From: Hemileia vastatrix
Taxonomy: Eukaryota; Basidiomycota; Pucciniomycetes; Pucciniales; Zaghouaniaceae
Reading direction: 5' to 3'
Length of the DNA stretch: 64,000 nt
Assembly: GCA_030280995.1 (NCBI GenBank)
Contig: JASXTE010000011.1
Coordinates: forward strand, 23,925,317 to 23,989,316
Positions 1-11,621 of this stretch are shown piece after piece. The notes below the pieces were generated by a model. That model saw nothing but the letters and a program-made list of their open reading frames with translations. It searched no databases and had not been told where the DNA came from. Numbering within the stretch: position 1 is the stretch's first letter; the number at the start of each line of letters is the position of its first letter. A program made the position numbers and the translations under genes.

Positions 1-591
1 CATAAGAAATACTCAGTCCTAAGGATATTTAGGCTGACAAAATTTCTGTGGGTTATTAAGGGGTAGTGAGCATGGACGGAATGGTTAGTGAGGGATTAAG
101 GGGTTAACGGATGTTAGTGAGGAGGGTCCAGGTGTAACAGATATATTTTAAATGGTTTGTGGTGTGCGGAATAGTGGATGGGTATGAGGTCAATGCAAGG
201 AGGAGTAAAGGATATAAAAGGGGCTGGTTTTTTGGTTTGATATTCCTTAGAATTAAATTATAAAACGTATTTATAGTTAATAGTGGTAAAAACTCCAAAG
301 TGAAAATCATTATTATTGTATCTTTCTTTCATTTCTCAATAGTCACTTCTAAATCATAAATCTTGATTTTTGAGTTTCCAACCCTTTGTGAGATTGTAAG
401 AATTTTAATATTACCTTTTCAATTATATTAAAATCCCTCTCAAACATAACTTGAAGCATTAGTTCTTCCTTTGAGTCATCTTTGAATCACTTCCTCAAAC
501 CATCCCTCTGTGCTTCGAAGAAGTATCTAAACCTTTCATCTCACTTACAGGAACATCCTCGACCTTGTGCGTAGGTCGTCTGGTGACACCT
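1..591. repeat. LTR-derived mosaic, no gene
   Basis: Positions 12-39 read, on the minus strand, like the first bases of the family A LTR (TGTCAGCCT...GGACTGAGTA), so another LTR seems to run off the left edge. The rest is plus-oriented sequence resembling the promoter part of these LTRs, with a TATAAAAG near 212 followed by a G/T-rich stretch. No open reading frame here looks coding. Boundaries are uncertain. Confidence 0.35.
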
Positions 592-1354
592 GAACAGGCG
601 CTTTCACGGGTATATCCTTGACTAATTTGGGTAAATTTAAGCTTGGTAGTGAATTAAAGCGCCAAGCTTGAGGTTATTAATGAAATTATTGCATATAATA
701 AGGTTCAATGCATTTATAAGTAAGCTAGAACAATAAATAAGCACCTGTTGCCTATTTTAGCATGTTTTCCCACAGTGGGCGTAGAATGTGGGGTAATTAT
801 AGTGTGAAATAGCTCACTTTGCCAAAAATGAAGCTATTCACATGGGAAAAATGCAGGCAGTATGTGGCCACTACACAGAAGCCATTTCTGGCATAAAAAA
901 CACCAAATTTGAAAAGTGTTATTTTTATGCATTTTAGTAGCCAAATTAATAGCTCTAATTAAGAGAAAAGTGATCTGTCAAAGTGAATTTTTAATATTAT
1001 TAAATTTATAGCGCATATATTCAACTTTTATATGATTTAAAGCGCATTTCTTGTTTTTCATGTAAAATAATGAAATCAACAGCTTTAAGTCTACTTAAAA
1101 ATTATGTAGCCTTATATTTAAGGCTCTTAAGACTATTTTAACATAGTCAAACTTAATATTAAGTACATAAGACTTATAAAAGGTGGATATATGCGTGTAT
1201 ACAAGGTGTTATAATGTCATATTTTATATATTATCATAAATTTACTTATGTATACTATTTGAGTACTCTAATTTATTGCCCCCATGTATAGTCCATGTGT
1301 TTAACATAAATTATAAGTATTTTTTACTCAGTCCTAAAGCTATTCAGGCTGACA
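592..1354 (-). repeat. Family A LTR fragment (first half), inverted
   Basis: The reverse complement matches the first ~760 bp of the LTRs at 6134 and 28060, starting at TGTCAGCCTG (1354) and breaking off near the segment that reads acccgtgcaagtgcc in the intact LTRs. It lies head-to-head with the LTR at 6134. It is a truncated LTR and the rest of its element is not visible. Confidence 0.75.
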
Positions 1355-1859
1355 GTTTTGAAAACCTGACCAATTTTATTTTGTAGAAAATTGTGAGAAA
1401 CAAACAAGATAGTTTATGGCAAAGGAAAAGTATGGTCTGGTCCCACTTGCCACATAGCTGAGCATACCTATAATGGAAAGATATTAAGTTGATTTTGATT
1501 TGTTTACTGTCTTTTTTGGCTTTTAATAATTTTCACACATTTTTAAATGGTGTTAATAGATATTCCTACTATTGAATCCAGACCACATTTCAATTTGATG
1601 GTCAATTTGTCACATAGCAGTTTTTGTAAGGATCTTAATGTAGCTGTGTCTGTTTCTGAGAGGAGAAAATTGTCCACCTGAATTCAGATAACCAAGCTGG
1701 TTTTATAATTGTTTGTGAAGTAGAGACTTTCATTGTATGGTGGGAGGGAGTAGCTGTTTTCTTTAAGTTTGGTTGAGATGTGAATCCACCTGAAACGTGC
1801 TGCTTGGAAATTACCAGATAGAACCATTTAAAGTAATAGTGCTTTAACATTTTTCTTTT

Positions 1860-3890
1860 TGAAGCCTGGGGGGTCTCTCACCCATATTTCCTCTTTTAGG
1901 TTGCTGTGTAGGTGTGCAGTGGTGACATTAAAAGAATATATTGGCCAATTATACATCTCAGCTATTTTGAGCATGATTTTTTGAGAAGTGAAGGTAGTTT
2001 CTGGTGCAAAATTCTCATTCTAATCAACTCCTGCTATTTTTTTGAAACATTTGGCTATTTATTGCACTTTTTCTTTGATAATTTTGCCATTGTTATCTGT
2101 TTTTTGGTAAACACCCAGAAAGAATAGGTGATTCTTGTACCATCAGGTAGGGTTTTCTTTAGACCAGATACTCATATGTTCCATGTTTTATAGATCATCT
2201 AGGTATGTTTTTTCCATATTTCTGCAAATTCTGACTTGGAAGCTTCTTTGAAAGATTTTGAAGTTGAAGATGAGGAATGTGCTGCTGCCTCTTTGATAAA
2301 TGTGATAAGAGCCTCTTGTTTTTCAAGGAATTTTTCAGCAGAGAAATTTACTAGAACTAGTGGTGAACTTTCAGAATCAGCTAGGCTTAGGATGTGTGAC
2401 AGTTTCATTTTTTGGGTGATTAATTTTGTTTAATATTTTGACTGGCATTTGCCATTGGGAAAAAGTGGCCCAAGCTGAGGCTATAATCTTCTTTTATTCA
2501 GGGCTCTGGAATAGCCAGCCTTTATAGGCTATGGGGACACCAATTATTACACATTTAAAAGCCTGCTGGTCTAGGTTTTTTCAGGATTCTTATGGAATGT
2601 GTACATAGGCAGTTGATTCAAAATGTTGAATAAGGTGTACTGAAGGTGAATTCTCAAAGAGGTATTCACAAGGTGTTTTATCAGAGGTGGTAGTGCTAGC
2701 GAAGAAATTCAGAATATATGCTTCCCATTGTTCTGTGCCTCTATTTTGCTATTTTTTCCAGGATATTAAGGGAGAGATAATTTGTGTATGATTCCTTTTT
2801 TGTTTGAGGAATGTGTCAAGGGGTTTTTTCACAAATTCACTGCCGTTATCTGAGCAGAAAAGTTTCACTTTTTTTTGAAAGTTGTTTTCAAGATGTGTGA
2901 AATTATCAATCCGTTTTATTTTCTGCTCTATGTTTCTTCTTCAATGTAACATTCAGTAAATGACATGGCTACATCTTTTATAATGGAAGCATACAAACCA
3001 GATTTAAAAGTAGGTTCTTCTATTGGACCAATTAGGTCAGCAGTGAGTAGCTTGAAGCAATCAAAAGCTCTGTTGGTAGAAATAGGTGATTCAGTTTTGG
3101 TACCTTTGGATATCCTGCTAATTTCAAATGAAATCTCTCTGGTAGAAAGTTAAGTTGGTAGTCCAATTACTAGGCCACTTTCAATTAATTTTCTTATTTG
3201 ATGTAGAATTGTGTGTTTGAAGAGTCAGTGGTAGTAGTAGAGTAGTTCAGTAATATTTTTTGAGTCATTTTTGGCTGTTTTTATTGTTTTTTATGTGGAT
3301 CTTTGAGTATTAACAGGTGGTTCTAGAATGGAAATATTTTTGAGTGTAATTTCAGAGGTCTGAAAATTAATATCTTTTTTGGTTTCTTTTCTTTGGTAAG
3401 TTAGAATACTACAATAGACTTTAAGTGTTTATTTTGAAATATATACACCTTAAAAATAAATAAAAATATTGTTGTAACAGTCAAAAACTCATGACAGCTC
3501 CTGCCCTAATTAGCAAAGCTGGTGAGATTAATGTAAATTTTGCCTTACCATAGTAGTAACCATTTTTTAATTAGAGCTTTTTTCACACCCATTCCAATGA
3601 AACAAAGAATACCCTTTCTTTAATGAAGTTTTAAGCAGTGTTAGTGGCAACTTTAAGTGGTATTGAATTTTTTAGCTCAAGGGAATCTACTAACTCATTT
3701 ATAGGACCCGTTAGATGGTTTGTAGCTCCTGTATCATATATGGGTTAACTGGATGAGTTATTTGGTTGCTCTCTAATTGTTAATTTTTCAAATTTAGAAG
3801 CTTCTGCTTCATGGGTATTGTCAAGTTCCATAATTATAATTGATTGTGGTTTAGTACAGTTAAAATTTCTTTTGTCATGACTACCATCTT
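1860..3890 (-). pseudogene. Copia pol remnant (protease, integrase, start of RT)
   Basis: Reading the minus strand downward from 3890 gives a protease motif DTGATNHLTG near 3720 (copia form of the D-T/S-G-A site). GAG-pre-integrase-like sequence with LIGPIE follows near 3040, then an integrase core with FCSDNGSEF near 2860 (the second catalytic Asp). A segment near 2120-2200, DGTRITYSFWVF, resembles the beginning of copia reverse transcriptase. Numerous stops and frame changes are present, so this is dead. Identity as Ty1/copia is fairly secure from the motif order. Confidence 0.7.
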
Positions 3891-3953
3891 TCAGTGGATA
3901 GAGTGATCTGTAAAAATCCTTCTTTTGCGCAGGGGGGGTGTACTGAATGACAG

Positions 3954-5043
3954 TGTAGACAATCCTATAGCACTAGCTATAGGCCTTGACCAAGGGAGTT
4001 GGAGAAAAACCAGAGAGAAAAGCCCCTGTCCCTTTAGAAAAATAGAGTGAGATTTACTTGCTAAAGTAAGTTGGTTCCTGTTTGCTAAAGCCCCTTTTTC
4101 AACACACTTGACTGCTTGATGAGCCAAGAAAGTAGTCCCCAGACAGACTACCAGACCAAAGAGCTGAAATGTAGACCAATGTCCACACCAGAGAAAGCAA
4201 AGATACTTGATGTAGGCTGAAAACTCACACCAGAGACAGCAATAATACTTGATATAGCTTGCAAGACTATACAAGAGAACCTGTTGCTAAAGTTGAGTTA
4301 AATGAAGAACTAACCTTGCAACAAACACAGCCGATCATGGGCAAAAAACAGTGAAAACTGAGTGAGAAACAATATCTAATCACCAGATGGTTGTATGATA
4401 ATTAAAGTTACCCCAAACTGTCTTATTCACTATGTACACACAGAACACTATCTAAGAGCCCATGCACACCAACGAATTTGGCACCTGTACCAGCCAAATT
4501 GAATAAAAACCCTCCAGAAGCGCTCCCCAACCTTCTAAAACAGAGGCGGGCAGGCCACCTGACATCGGAGGTGCCGCCTGAAGCGGCCTGGCCTCCCTGA
4601 AGCCAGAAAACCAATAAAAACACCTAATCTACTTAGAAAAATTCACTACAACTACTAAAACCCTTAAAACACAAAATTACACTATAACAACATTGAGACA
4701 TGAAATATAGAGCTAAATTAGCCCTATCTAATGGTACTAAGCACTTAACCCTAAGACTTAAGGTTAGCCTGTAAAACACAAAAAACAAAATTAAACAGCT
4801 ATCTTTTGTAACTGAAAAATGAGGAAATGACCCCTTAAAACTTAGAATATGAAAAATATTAAAATGACATGAAATATAGAGAAAAACCAGGGCTATCCAA
4901 TGATAGTACCCACATACCCGCAGTCAAAATATTCACAGAATAAAACCAGAAAACACCCAATTCTTCAACAGATGCCAAATAAGACATGCACAAACAGCGC
5001 CAAACAACACAACAAAGGCCCCTGCCAATGTTGTAAGACCACA
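3954..5043 (-). mobile_element. Solo LTR of gypsy family B (1090 bp), TSD ACAG
   Basis: The reverse complement aligns end to end with the 1094-bp LTRs at 10458 and 22352, starting TGTGGTCTT and ending TCTACA. It is flanked by a perfect 4-bp duplication ACAG (3950-3953 and 5044-5047). No internal sequence remains, so it is a solo LTR left by LTR-LTR recombination. It sits inside the copia remnant, between its gag and protease parts, and so postdates that element. Confidence 0.92.
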
Positions 5044-5099
5044 ACAGTGGAGGCAAAAGACAACTTAAGTTAGATTTGAGAAGTAAATTTTGAAAATTC

Positions 5100-5990
5100 A
5101 TCTACAAATTGGTTGTGGGATACCCTGGTTTCAGGAGCTTTTGACCACTATGGCTAGCATGTTTGATAGCCATTTGGGGTCTCTGTGAAAAAGAGAGAGG
5201 GTGAGGAAAATACTTACAGAGGTGTATTGAAGAATTTCATTTCCATCATTGTTCTGGCCCATATTCTTTTTCTTCATGACTATCAGTAGCAAGTTTGTTA
5301 GTATGAGCTGTTTCAATAACATTGGCTTTTTGGGAAATTGAATAATTCAGTGTTTCTGCACCATAAAGCTTGAATTTCTTGTAGTTTGTTACAATAATTG
5401 TTTTCATATCAGTGCTATTAGTTTCCACAAAATTACCTCTCATCTTTAATTCAGCTTCACACAGGACTTCACATTTAATTTTAGAGTTGTCATATACAGT
5501 GTGGAGAAGCATAATAGTAAGAAACTTGTCTTTTGTGTAAAAGTACCTATGATAATTAAGTTCATCAATCAGGACATATATATTAAAATGTAGAAGGATT
5601 TTATCTTGAATTTTTCTCAGTCATAATTGCCAAATTTTACTTATCAGATATAGCTTGTCTGCACCTGAAGCATCTTAAAAAATAATAAAAAGATAGGCAA
5701 AGGCAACCATAGTTTGGAATTTATCAAGTAATTTCATGAAAAGGTCAATCATGAAGGATTGTTTTGCCAATTTATTTTGCAATTAGAACCTGTGAAAGGT
5801 TTTAAGAAGACAAAGATGTCTTTTTCACCAATGTATTCTATGAGAAAAAGCTGTATCTCTTGGAGCCACAATCTAAAGCTGGTACCATCAGATTTCAATG
5901 TGTGTGGCCAACTTTTTAACTCAGATTTTAAATTAGCATGGGCAGTTTTTATTTCTTTGAATTTATCACCAGATGGACTATGCACAAGGT
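5100..5990 (-). pseudogene. Copia gag remnant
   Basis: Minus-strand reading from 5985 gives a segment typical of the copia gag N-terminal domain: LKSDGTSFRLWL followed by a hydrophobic stretch and EYIG. A second open segment (5512-5246) continues in another frame with KMRGNF. Several stops separate them. Gag would package the element RNA; this copy cannot make a full protein. The downstream part of the same gene is separated by the solo LTR at 3954-5043. The assignment rests on the K-x-D-G-T-x-F-x-x-W pattern and on the pol pieces that follow. Confidence 0.55.
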
Positions 5991-6133
5991 AAAGGGTGCT
6001 CCTGAGTAAGTGAGATTTGAAAAGATGATTGGAGACTGCTTTGAGGCATAAAGGAATACTTTGAGGGAGTGGTTTGATGATATGTTGAAGATGGTTTACT
6101 ACTTCTTTCAGATTAGCTCAAGATGAATAATAA

Positions 6134-7626
6134 TGTCAGCCTGGAATTTCCCAGAGCTGAGTAAAAATTACTTATAAGTTATGTTAAACACATGGACTAT
6201 ACATGGGAGCAATAAATTAGAGTACACAAATAGTATACTTAAGTAAAATTATGATAATATATAAAATATGCCAATATAACACCTTATATACATGCATATA
6301 TTCACCTTTTATAAGTCTTATGTACTTAATACTAAGTTGTAATATATTAGGGTAATCTTAAGAACCTTAAATATAAGGCTACATAATTTTTAAGTACACT
6401 TAAAGCTGTTATTTTCATTGTTTTATGTAAAAAACAAGAAATGTTCTTTAAATCACTTAAAAGTTGATTATATGCGCTATAAATTTAATAATACTAAAAA
6501 TGCGCTTTGACAGATGAATTTCTCTTAATTAGGACTATTTATTTGGCTACTCAAATTCATAAAAATAACATTTTTCAAATTTGGTGTTTTTTATGCCAGA
6601 AATGGCTTCTGTGTACTGGCCACATACTGCCTGCATTTTTCCTGTGTGAATAGCTTCATTTTTAGAAAGCTTAGATTTTTAACACTACAATTACCCCACA
6701 TTCTATGCCCACTGTGGGGAAACACACTAAAATAGGCAACAGGCGCTTATTTAGTGTCCTAGCTTAATTATAAATGCATTGACCCTTATTATATGCACTA
6801 ATTTCATTAATAACCTCATTCTTGGCACTTTAATTCACTACCACGCTTAAATTTGCCTAAATTGGTCAAGGATTTACCCGTGCAAGTGCCTGCCAAGGAC
6901 TGCATGTAGTTACCCCACATCTCACGCCCTTTTTTGGGTTTTTGGTGGTTTCTCAGTCAATTTTGGTTATTTTTGAATGCGGATTTCACGTAGTATAATG
7001 TCATGATTAGCCCCAATATTTCTACAGTTAATACCCCTTATTATTAAGTATTAATTAGTCTTAATTTTCCCTTTTTGGCCTTTTATATTATTGTATAATA
7101 CACATATACTCTCTTTTTTTCTTATTCTTTATTTTGATGGATTATCCTTATTACTACAGGAATTTGGAGGGTGATATCATTCTAATTATGTTACTAGTCA
7201 CTCTTTTTGGTTCTGAACATGTATATTGGCTAGAATGAGGCGTCATTAACTGTGTATTGAGCTGGTAAATCATAGGGGTCATTGGGGAAGTAATTGTGTA
7301 TAAAAGGAGGGGGTTTTTGGTCTTATTTTCTTCATTCTTTATCACTACAGTTTAAACATATAACCAATACAATTACAATACATATCAATAGTACTTATAA
7401 AGTCTTTGAATAGTATCTGAGCTTATTAAATCTCTTTTTCTACCAACTATAAAGATTTTAAGCCATATATAATTAGTGTGATTAGAATTACTGAGACCCT
7501 TATATTGAGTTATATTTTAATACTTATTGGATTTGTACTACAGTATTCATATAGGACCATTAAAATCTTCTAGAAAACTGACCATTCAAGCTAGTTCACA
7601 TCTTTGTACTTGACCTCAGCCTGAAA
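6134..7626 (+). repeat. 5' LTR, family A (1493 bp)
   Basis: It begins TGTCAGCCTGG and ends CAGCCTGAAA, the counterpart of GACA seen in another copy at 60079. It aligns along its whole length with 28060-29552. It carries a TATA box near 7299 in the sequence gtataaaaggagg and a region resembling U5 after it. Confidence 0.88.
7298..7306 (+). promoter_or_regulatory. LTR TATA box (gtataaaag)
   Basis: GTATAAAAG followed by a G-rich stretch occurs at the same place in the 3' LTR (29224) and in the LTR fragment near 54797. It is the likely core promoter of family A, by position and conservation only. Confidence 0.55.
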
Positions 7627-7837
7627 ATTGGGGACTTTTCCTCAAGAATTTATTTGGTTATCTTCCAGTAAGTAAAAATTCAAATAAGAGGCTACAAGTA
7701 AAAAAAATCCCTATAGAAATATTTGGATAATTACAAAAGATTGGGGTCACTTATATAGTGACTTCAGAAAAAGAAGCCCTGTTATATAATAAAATTGTGA
7801 TATTGAATCATTAATTTTACCACTAATTTAACATATA

Positions 7838-7979
7838 ATTGTTATTAGTGGAAATCTGTCAATAGACCAATAAATTTTGTGATCTTTTCAGATAAAAATA
7901 TTTATTACTATTTTAAAATAAAATTGTCATTAGTGGGAGTCTGTCAATAGACCAATTAAATTTGTGATCTTTGCAGATA
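7838..7979 (+). repeat. Two direct 58-bp repeats in the family A leader
   Basis: Units at 7838-7895 and 7922-7979 share the series ATTAGTGG, CTGTCAATAGACCAAT and TTTGTGATCTTT.CAGATA with few differences. They lie between the 5' LTR and gag, where packaging or dimerisation signals might be expected. No coding sequence is seen in 7627-8539. Confidence 0.6.
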
Positions 7980-8539
7980 ATAAACCAATTAAACTGATTA
8001 GTTGTTTTCTTTTAACAGGACTCTTAATCCCTTTTTTTTGGTTTGTAATATTCATTTAATATTTAGAAAGAATCTTACTGACAGATTTTATTTTTTAAAT
8101 ATATAAACACGGCTTCATATTGTAGACCAGTTAAATCAAGTGAACACAAAAAAGCATATTTGCTTTTTGGCACTTATAAATTCACTTCATACCTACAAGT
8201 AAGCAATAAAATTGTCTTTGGTGGTATTGATAAATACTTATAAAACTCCTTTTTGATGTTTTCAGATCTCAAATTTCAATTCTTTTATTGAATCTCATGT
8301 AAAAATGTGTGACAACAATGATGTTGTGAGTAATAAGGAAAAACATTGTAGCTTAAGACCTCGAGCTGAAAGACCTGTTACAGGACATGCAAATGGAGGG
8401 CCAGGACTCCCCCACAAACAGCAACACTCCACAAATGTCTCTGTAGGAAAGGGAAAAACTGTCAAAACAGGTATCAATAAGTAAAACAAGAAATACCTTA
8501 CAAGAACAAATTCACTCCCTATCCACTCTACTGAAAACC

Positions 8540-9472
8540 TTGAAAATAAGAGTCAACAATATAGTGGACCAGATAAACAATCTAGAGAAAAGAGCAACTC
8601 AGGGTTTTGTAGAAGTCAATAAAGCTCTAGTAGAAATAAAGGCTCAACCACCAACAGTGGCACCAAACAGTGGCACCCAACAGTGGCACCCAACAGTGGC
8701 ACCCAACAGTGGCACCCAACAGTGGCACCCAACAGTGGCACCCAACAGTGGCACCCAACAGTGGCACCCAACAGTGGCACCCAACAGTGGCACCCAACAG
8801 TGGCACCCAACAGTGGCACCCAACAGTGGCACCCAACAGTGGCACCCAACAGTGGCACCCAACAGTGGCACCCAACAGTGGCACCCAACAGTGGCACCCA
8901 ACAGTGGCACCCAACAGTGGCACCCAACAGTGGCACCCAACAGTGGCACCCAACAGTGGCACCCAACAGTGGCACCCAACAGTGGCACCCAACAGTGGCA
9001 CCCAACAGTGGCACCCAACAGTGGCACCCAACAGTGGCACCCAACAGTGGCACCCAACAGTGGCACCCAACAGTGGCACCCAACAGTGGCACCCAACAGT
9101 GGCACCCAACAGTGGCACCCAACAGTGGCACCCAACAGTGGCACCCAACAGTGGCACCCAACAGTGGCACCCAACAGTGGCACCCAACAGTGGCACCCAA
9201 CAGTGGCACCCAACAGTGGCACCCAACAGTGGCACCCAACAGTGGCACCCAACAGTGGCACCCAACAGTGGCACCCAACAGTGGCACCCAACAGTGGCAC
9301 CCAACAGTGGCACCCAACAGTGGCACCCAACAGTGGCACCCAACAGTGGCACCCAACAGTGGCACCCAACAGTGGTACCCAACAGTTCCATAGAAACACC
9401 TCCAGCCCAAGAGGAGGACCTAAAAATTACTGTAAGAAAATGGAAGTGAGATTGGTACTCCCAAAACTATAA
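8540..9472 (+). CDS. Gag-region ORF dominated by a 13-residue repeat
   Basis: A 310-codon frame. About 40 residues resembling a coiled coil (NNIVDQINNLEKRA, then VEVNKALVEIKA) are followed by ~18 copies of a 13-residue repeat, HPTVAPNSGTQQW, and a basic tail. The repeat is the direct translation of a 13-nt minisatellite, so all three reading frames encode the same peptide. It sits in the gag region of family A upstream of the recognisable gag. The non-repeat N-terminus may be a real gag start; whether the repeat part is ever translated is unknown. Confidence 0.35.
   Translation: MKIRVNNIVDQINNLEKRATQGFVEVNKALVEIKAQPPTVAPNSGTQQWHPTVAPNSGTQQWHPTVAPNSGTQQWHPTVAPNSGTQQWHPTVAPNSGTQQWHPTVAPNSGTQQWHPTVAPNSGTQQWHPTVAPNSGTQQWHPTVAPNSGTQQWHPTVAPNSGTQQWHPTVAPNSGTQQWHPTVAPNSGTQQWHPTVAPNSGTQQWHPTVAPNSGTQQWHPTVAPNSGTQQWHPTVAPNSGTQQWHPTVAPNSGTQQWHPTVAPNSGTQQWHPTVAPNSGTQQFHRNTSSPRGGPKNYCKKMEVRLVLPKL
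8652..9386 (+). repeat. 13-bp minisatellite, ~56.5 copies
   Basis: The unit CAACAGTGGCACC repeats without interruption for 735 bp. Only the second unit and the next-to-last one differ, by single bases. Because 13 is not a multiple of 3, each frame cycles through the same 39-nt register, and no stop codon occurs in any of the six frames. Confidence 0.97.
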
Positions 9473-9589
9473 CAACCCTCAACAGCAGGGCTCCAGCAGT
9501 CACCCTCACAAGGGAAAGCCAAGGAGAGGCAGGGGAAATGGAATAAGACCTTGGTGAGTCATCCATCTTCTCAGGATCAATTATATAAT

Positions 9590-10453
9590 CCTAACAATGA
9601 ATTTCTTATAGGTAATGAGATTAATCGAGATTTAATGGATATAATTGATAAGTATTTAAAAAATTATTGATTTAAAATTTATATGTTAAACTTTTCTTTA
9701 AATGATGACAATGTACATAGTTTTATTGACCACCAGAATAATGCTGTTAATATAAAAATGTAACCAAATGAATTAAATCTTGAACATGATGATGAGTCTT
9801 CTGAATTGGACACAGAAAAAATTGAATATTTTCTAAATTAAAATCCAATGGAATCAAAAATAATTAGTAAATTATTATTAATAATTGAAAAATTGGAAGA
9901 ATTCTCTAGAGAGTTAAGCAATAATACAGAAAGTGTATTATTAAACCTCACACAATCATTGAGTACAACAGCCAATAGATGAAAAATTATTGAGAATTCA
10001 AATAATGAATTAATCAATGAAAATGAAAGATTAAACTCTGAGATTAAAAATTTTGAAAATAAATTGGAACATTCACAGAATATTATGACTACCATAGAGG
10101 GACATGTAAAATTTTCTTTTTCAAATGTGAATGATACCTCAACTCATGTACCTGTAATAAAAGATAGGTTAGAAAGAGTAGAAATTGAAGTAGCTAACAT
10201 CTTGAAAAATACTGATAATATAAATGATAATACCTCTTATGTGGAAAGAGTACCAGTTTTTATGAAACACTCTGATGATAAAACAAAGATTGAACATGAA
10301 CATAGTGTCATGGGCTCTGAGAATATGAAATCAGTAAAAGATGAAATAAATGATCATTTTATAAAGTAAGTGAATTACTCAATATTCCTCAGATTTGGGA
10401 AGCAAAAACTAGCCAAAAGAACTGGCCTAAGTTAGATCAGTACCCTTCTTTTG
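9590..10453 (+). pseudogene. Family A gag, N-terminal coiled-coil part
   Basis: Broken frames encode Asn/Glu/Lys-rich helical sequence, for example the 101-codon open segment at 10064-10369 containing VIKDRLERVEIEVANIL. The final stretch reads WPKLDQYPSF and runs directly into the nested insertion at 10458. The frame resumes at 23446 with EDSKSDWQQFIQ. Several stops (for example near 9670, 9763 and 9979) make it non-functional. Gag would form the particle that packages element RNA. Confidence 0.55.
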
Positions 10454-10457
10454 ACGG
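10454..10457. repeat. Left target-site duplication of element B (ACGG)
   Basis: ACGG here corresponds to ACGA at 23446-23449, a 4-bp duplication with one substitution. Using ACGA as the original, the interrupted gag frame reads ...SF-D-E-D-S... without a break, which supports ACGA as the ancestral site. Confidence 0.75.
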
Positions 10458-11551
10458 TGTGGTCTTCCAAAATTGGAAGGGGCCTTTGTTGTGTGATTTG
10501 GCACTGTTTGTGCATGTCTTAATTGACATCTGTTAAGGAATTGGGTATTTTTCTGGTTTTATTCCATGGATATTGGGTCTGCGGGTACGTGGGTACTATC
10601 ATTGGATAGCCCTGGGTTTTCTCTATATTTTATGTCTTGAAGACATTTTTCATATTCTGAGTTTTAAGGGGTCATTTCCTCATTTTTCATATATAAAAGA
10701 TTGCTGTTTAATTTTGTTTTTTGTGTTTTACGGGCTAACCTTAAGTCTTAGGGTTAAGTGCTTAGTACCATTGGATAGAGCTAATTTTTCTCTATATTTC
10801 ATGTCACAATGTTGTTATAGTGAAATTCCATGTTTTAAAGGTTTTAGTAGTTGTAGATAATTTTTCTAAGTAGATTAATTGTTTTTATTGGTTTTCTGGC
10901 TTCAGGGAGGCCGGGCCGCTTCAGGCAGCATCTCTGACGTTGGGCGGCCCACCCGCCTCTGTTTTAGGAGGTTGGGGAGCGCTTCAGGAGGGTTTTTAAT
11001 GCAATTTGTTGGGTACAGGCTCCAGATTGGTGGGTGCGCATGGGCTCTTAGCTAGTGGTCTGTGTGTACATAGTGAATAAGACAGTTTGGGGCAACCTTA
11101 ATCATCATACAACCATCCGGAGGTGATCTCATTGTTCCTCACTCAGTTTTCACTGTTTTCTGGCCACAATTTGGCTGTGTTTGTTGCAAGTGAGTTCTTC
11201 ATTTAACTTAACTTTGGCAACTGTTTTCTCTGTTATAGTCTTGCAAGCTATAGCAAGTATTATTGCTGTCTCTGGTGTGGATTTTCAGCCTACATCAAGT
11301 ATCTTTGCTGTCTCTGGTGTGGACATTGGTCTACATTTCAGTTCTTTGGTCTGGTAGTCTGTCTGGTGACTACTTTTTTGGCTCATCAAGCAGTCAAGTG
11401 TGTTAAAAGGGAGCTTTAGCAAAACAGGAACCAACTTACTTTAGCAAGTAAATCTCACTCTATTTTTCTAAAGGGACAGGGGATTTTCTCTCTGGTTTTT
11501 CTCCAACTCCCTTGGTCAAGGCCTATAGCTAGTACTATAGGATTGTCTACA
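10458..11551 (+). repeat. 5' LTR, family B (1094 bp)
   Basis: It runs from TGTGGTCTTCC to TTGTCTACA and is identical in length to 22352-23445. It contains a TATA box (10690-10698, TATATAAAA) and a GC-rich patch at 10903-10960 that differs from the other LTR mostly at CpG sites. Confidence 0.95.
10690..10698 (+). promoter_or_regulatory. LTR TATA box (TATATAAAA)
   Basis: TATATAAAAGATTG is conserved in both family B LTRs (second copy near 22584), upstream of the presumed transcription start. By analogy with other LTR promoters only. Confidence 0.5.
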
Positions 11552-11555
11552 TTTC

Positions 11556-11572
11556 TGGAGCCCAACGTGGGG
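11556..11572 (+). other. Primer-binding site
   Basis: TGGAGCCCAACGTGGGG lies four bases after the 5' LTR, the position and form (TGG.GCCCAACGTGGGG) of a retroelement primer-binding site complementary to a tRNA 3' end. The priming tRNA was not determined. Confidence 0.7.
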
Positions 11573-11621
11573 TAGAACTTGCTAGTTCTTTGCAAGCTCT
11601 GTTTTCTTTGGTTGGCTCTTT

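Larger units (their letters stand above)
1400..6128 (-). mobile_element. Decayed Ty1/copia retrotransposon, minus strand
   Basis: On the minus strand, from high to low coordinate, the window encodes pieces of gag, a copia-type protease motif, integrase and the beginning of reverse transcriptase, in the copia order gag-PR-INT-RT. All pieces carry stops and frameshifts. No LTR pair belonging to it could be delimited. A solo family B LTR splits it at 3954-5043. Ends are approximate: the right end abuts the family A LTR at 6134 and the left end fades toward 1400. Confidence 0.75.

Noticed and set aside
8652..9386. CRISPR-like array
   Set aside because: Units are contiguous 13-mers without spacers, inside a eukaryotic retrotransposon.
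8616..9410. Long minus-strand frames of 251-264 codons over the minisatellite
   Set aside because: They exist only because the 13-nt unit has no stop in any frame; there is no non-repeat coding sequence of note at either end.
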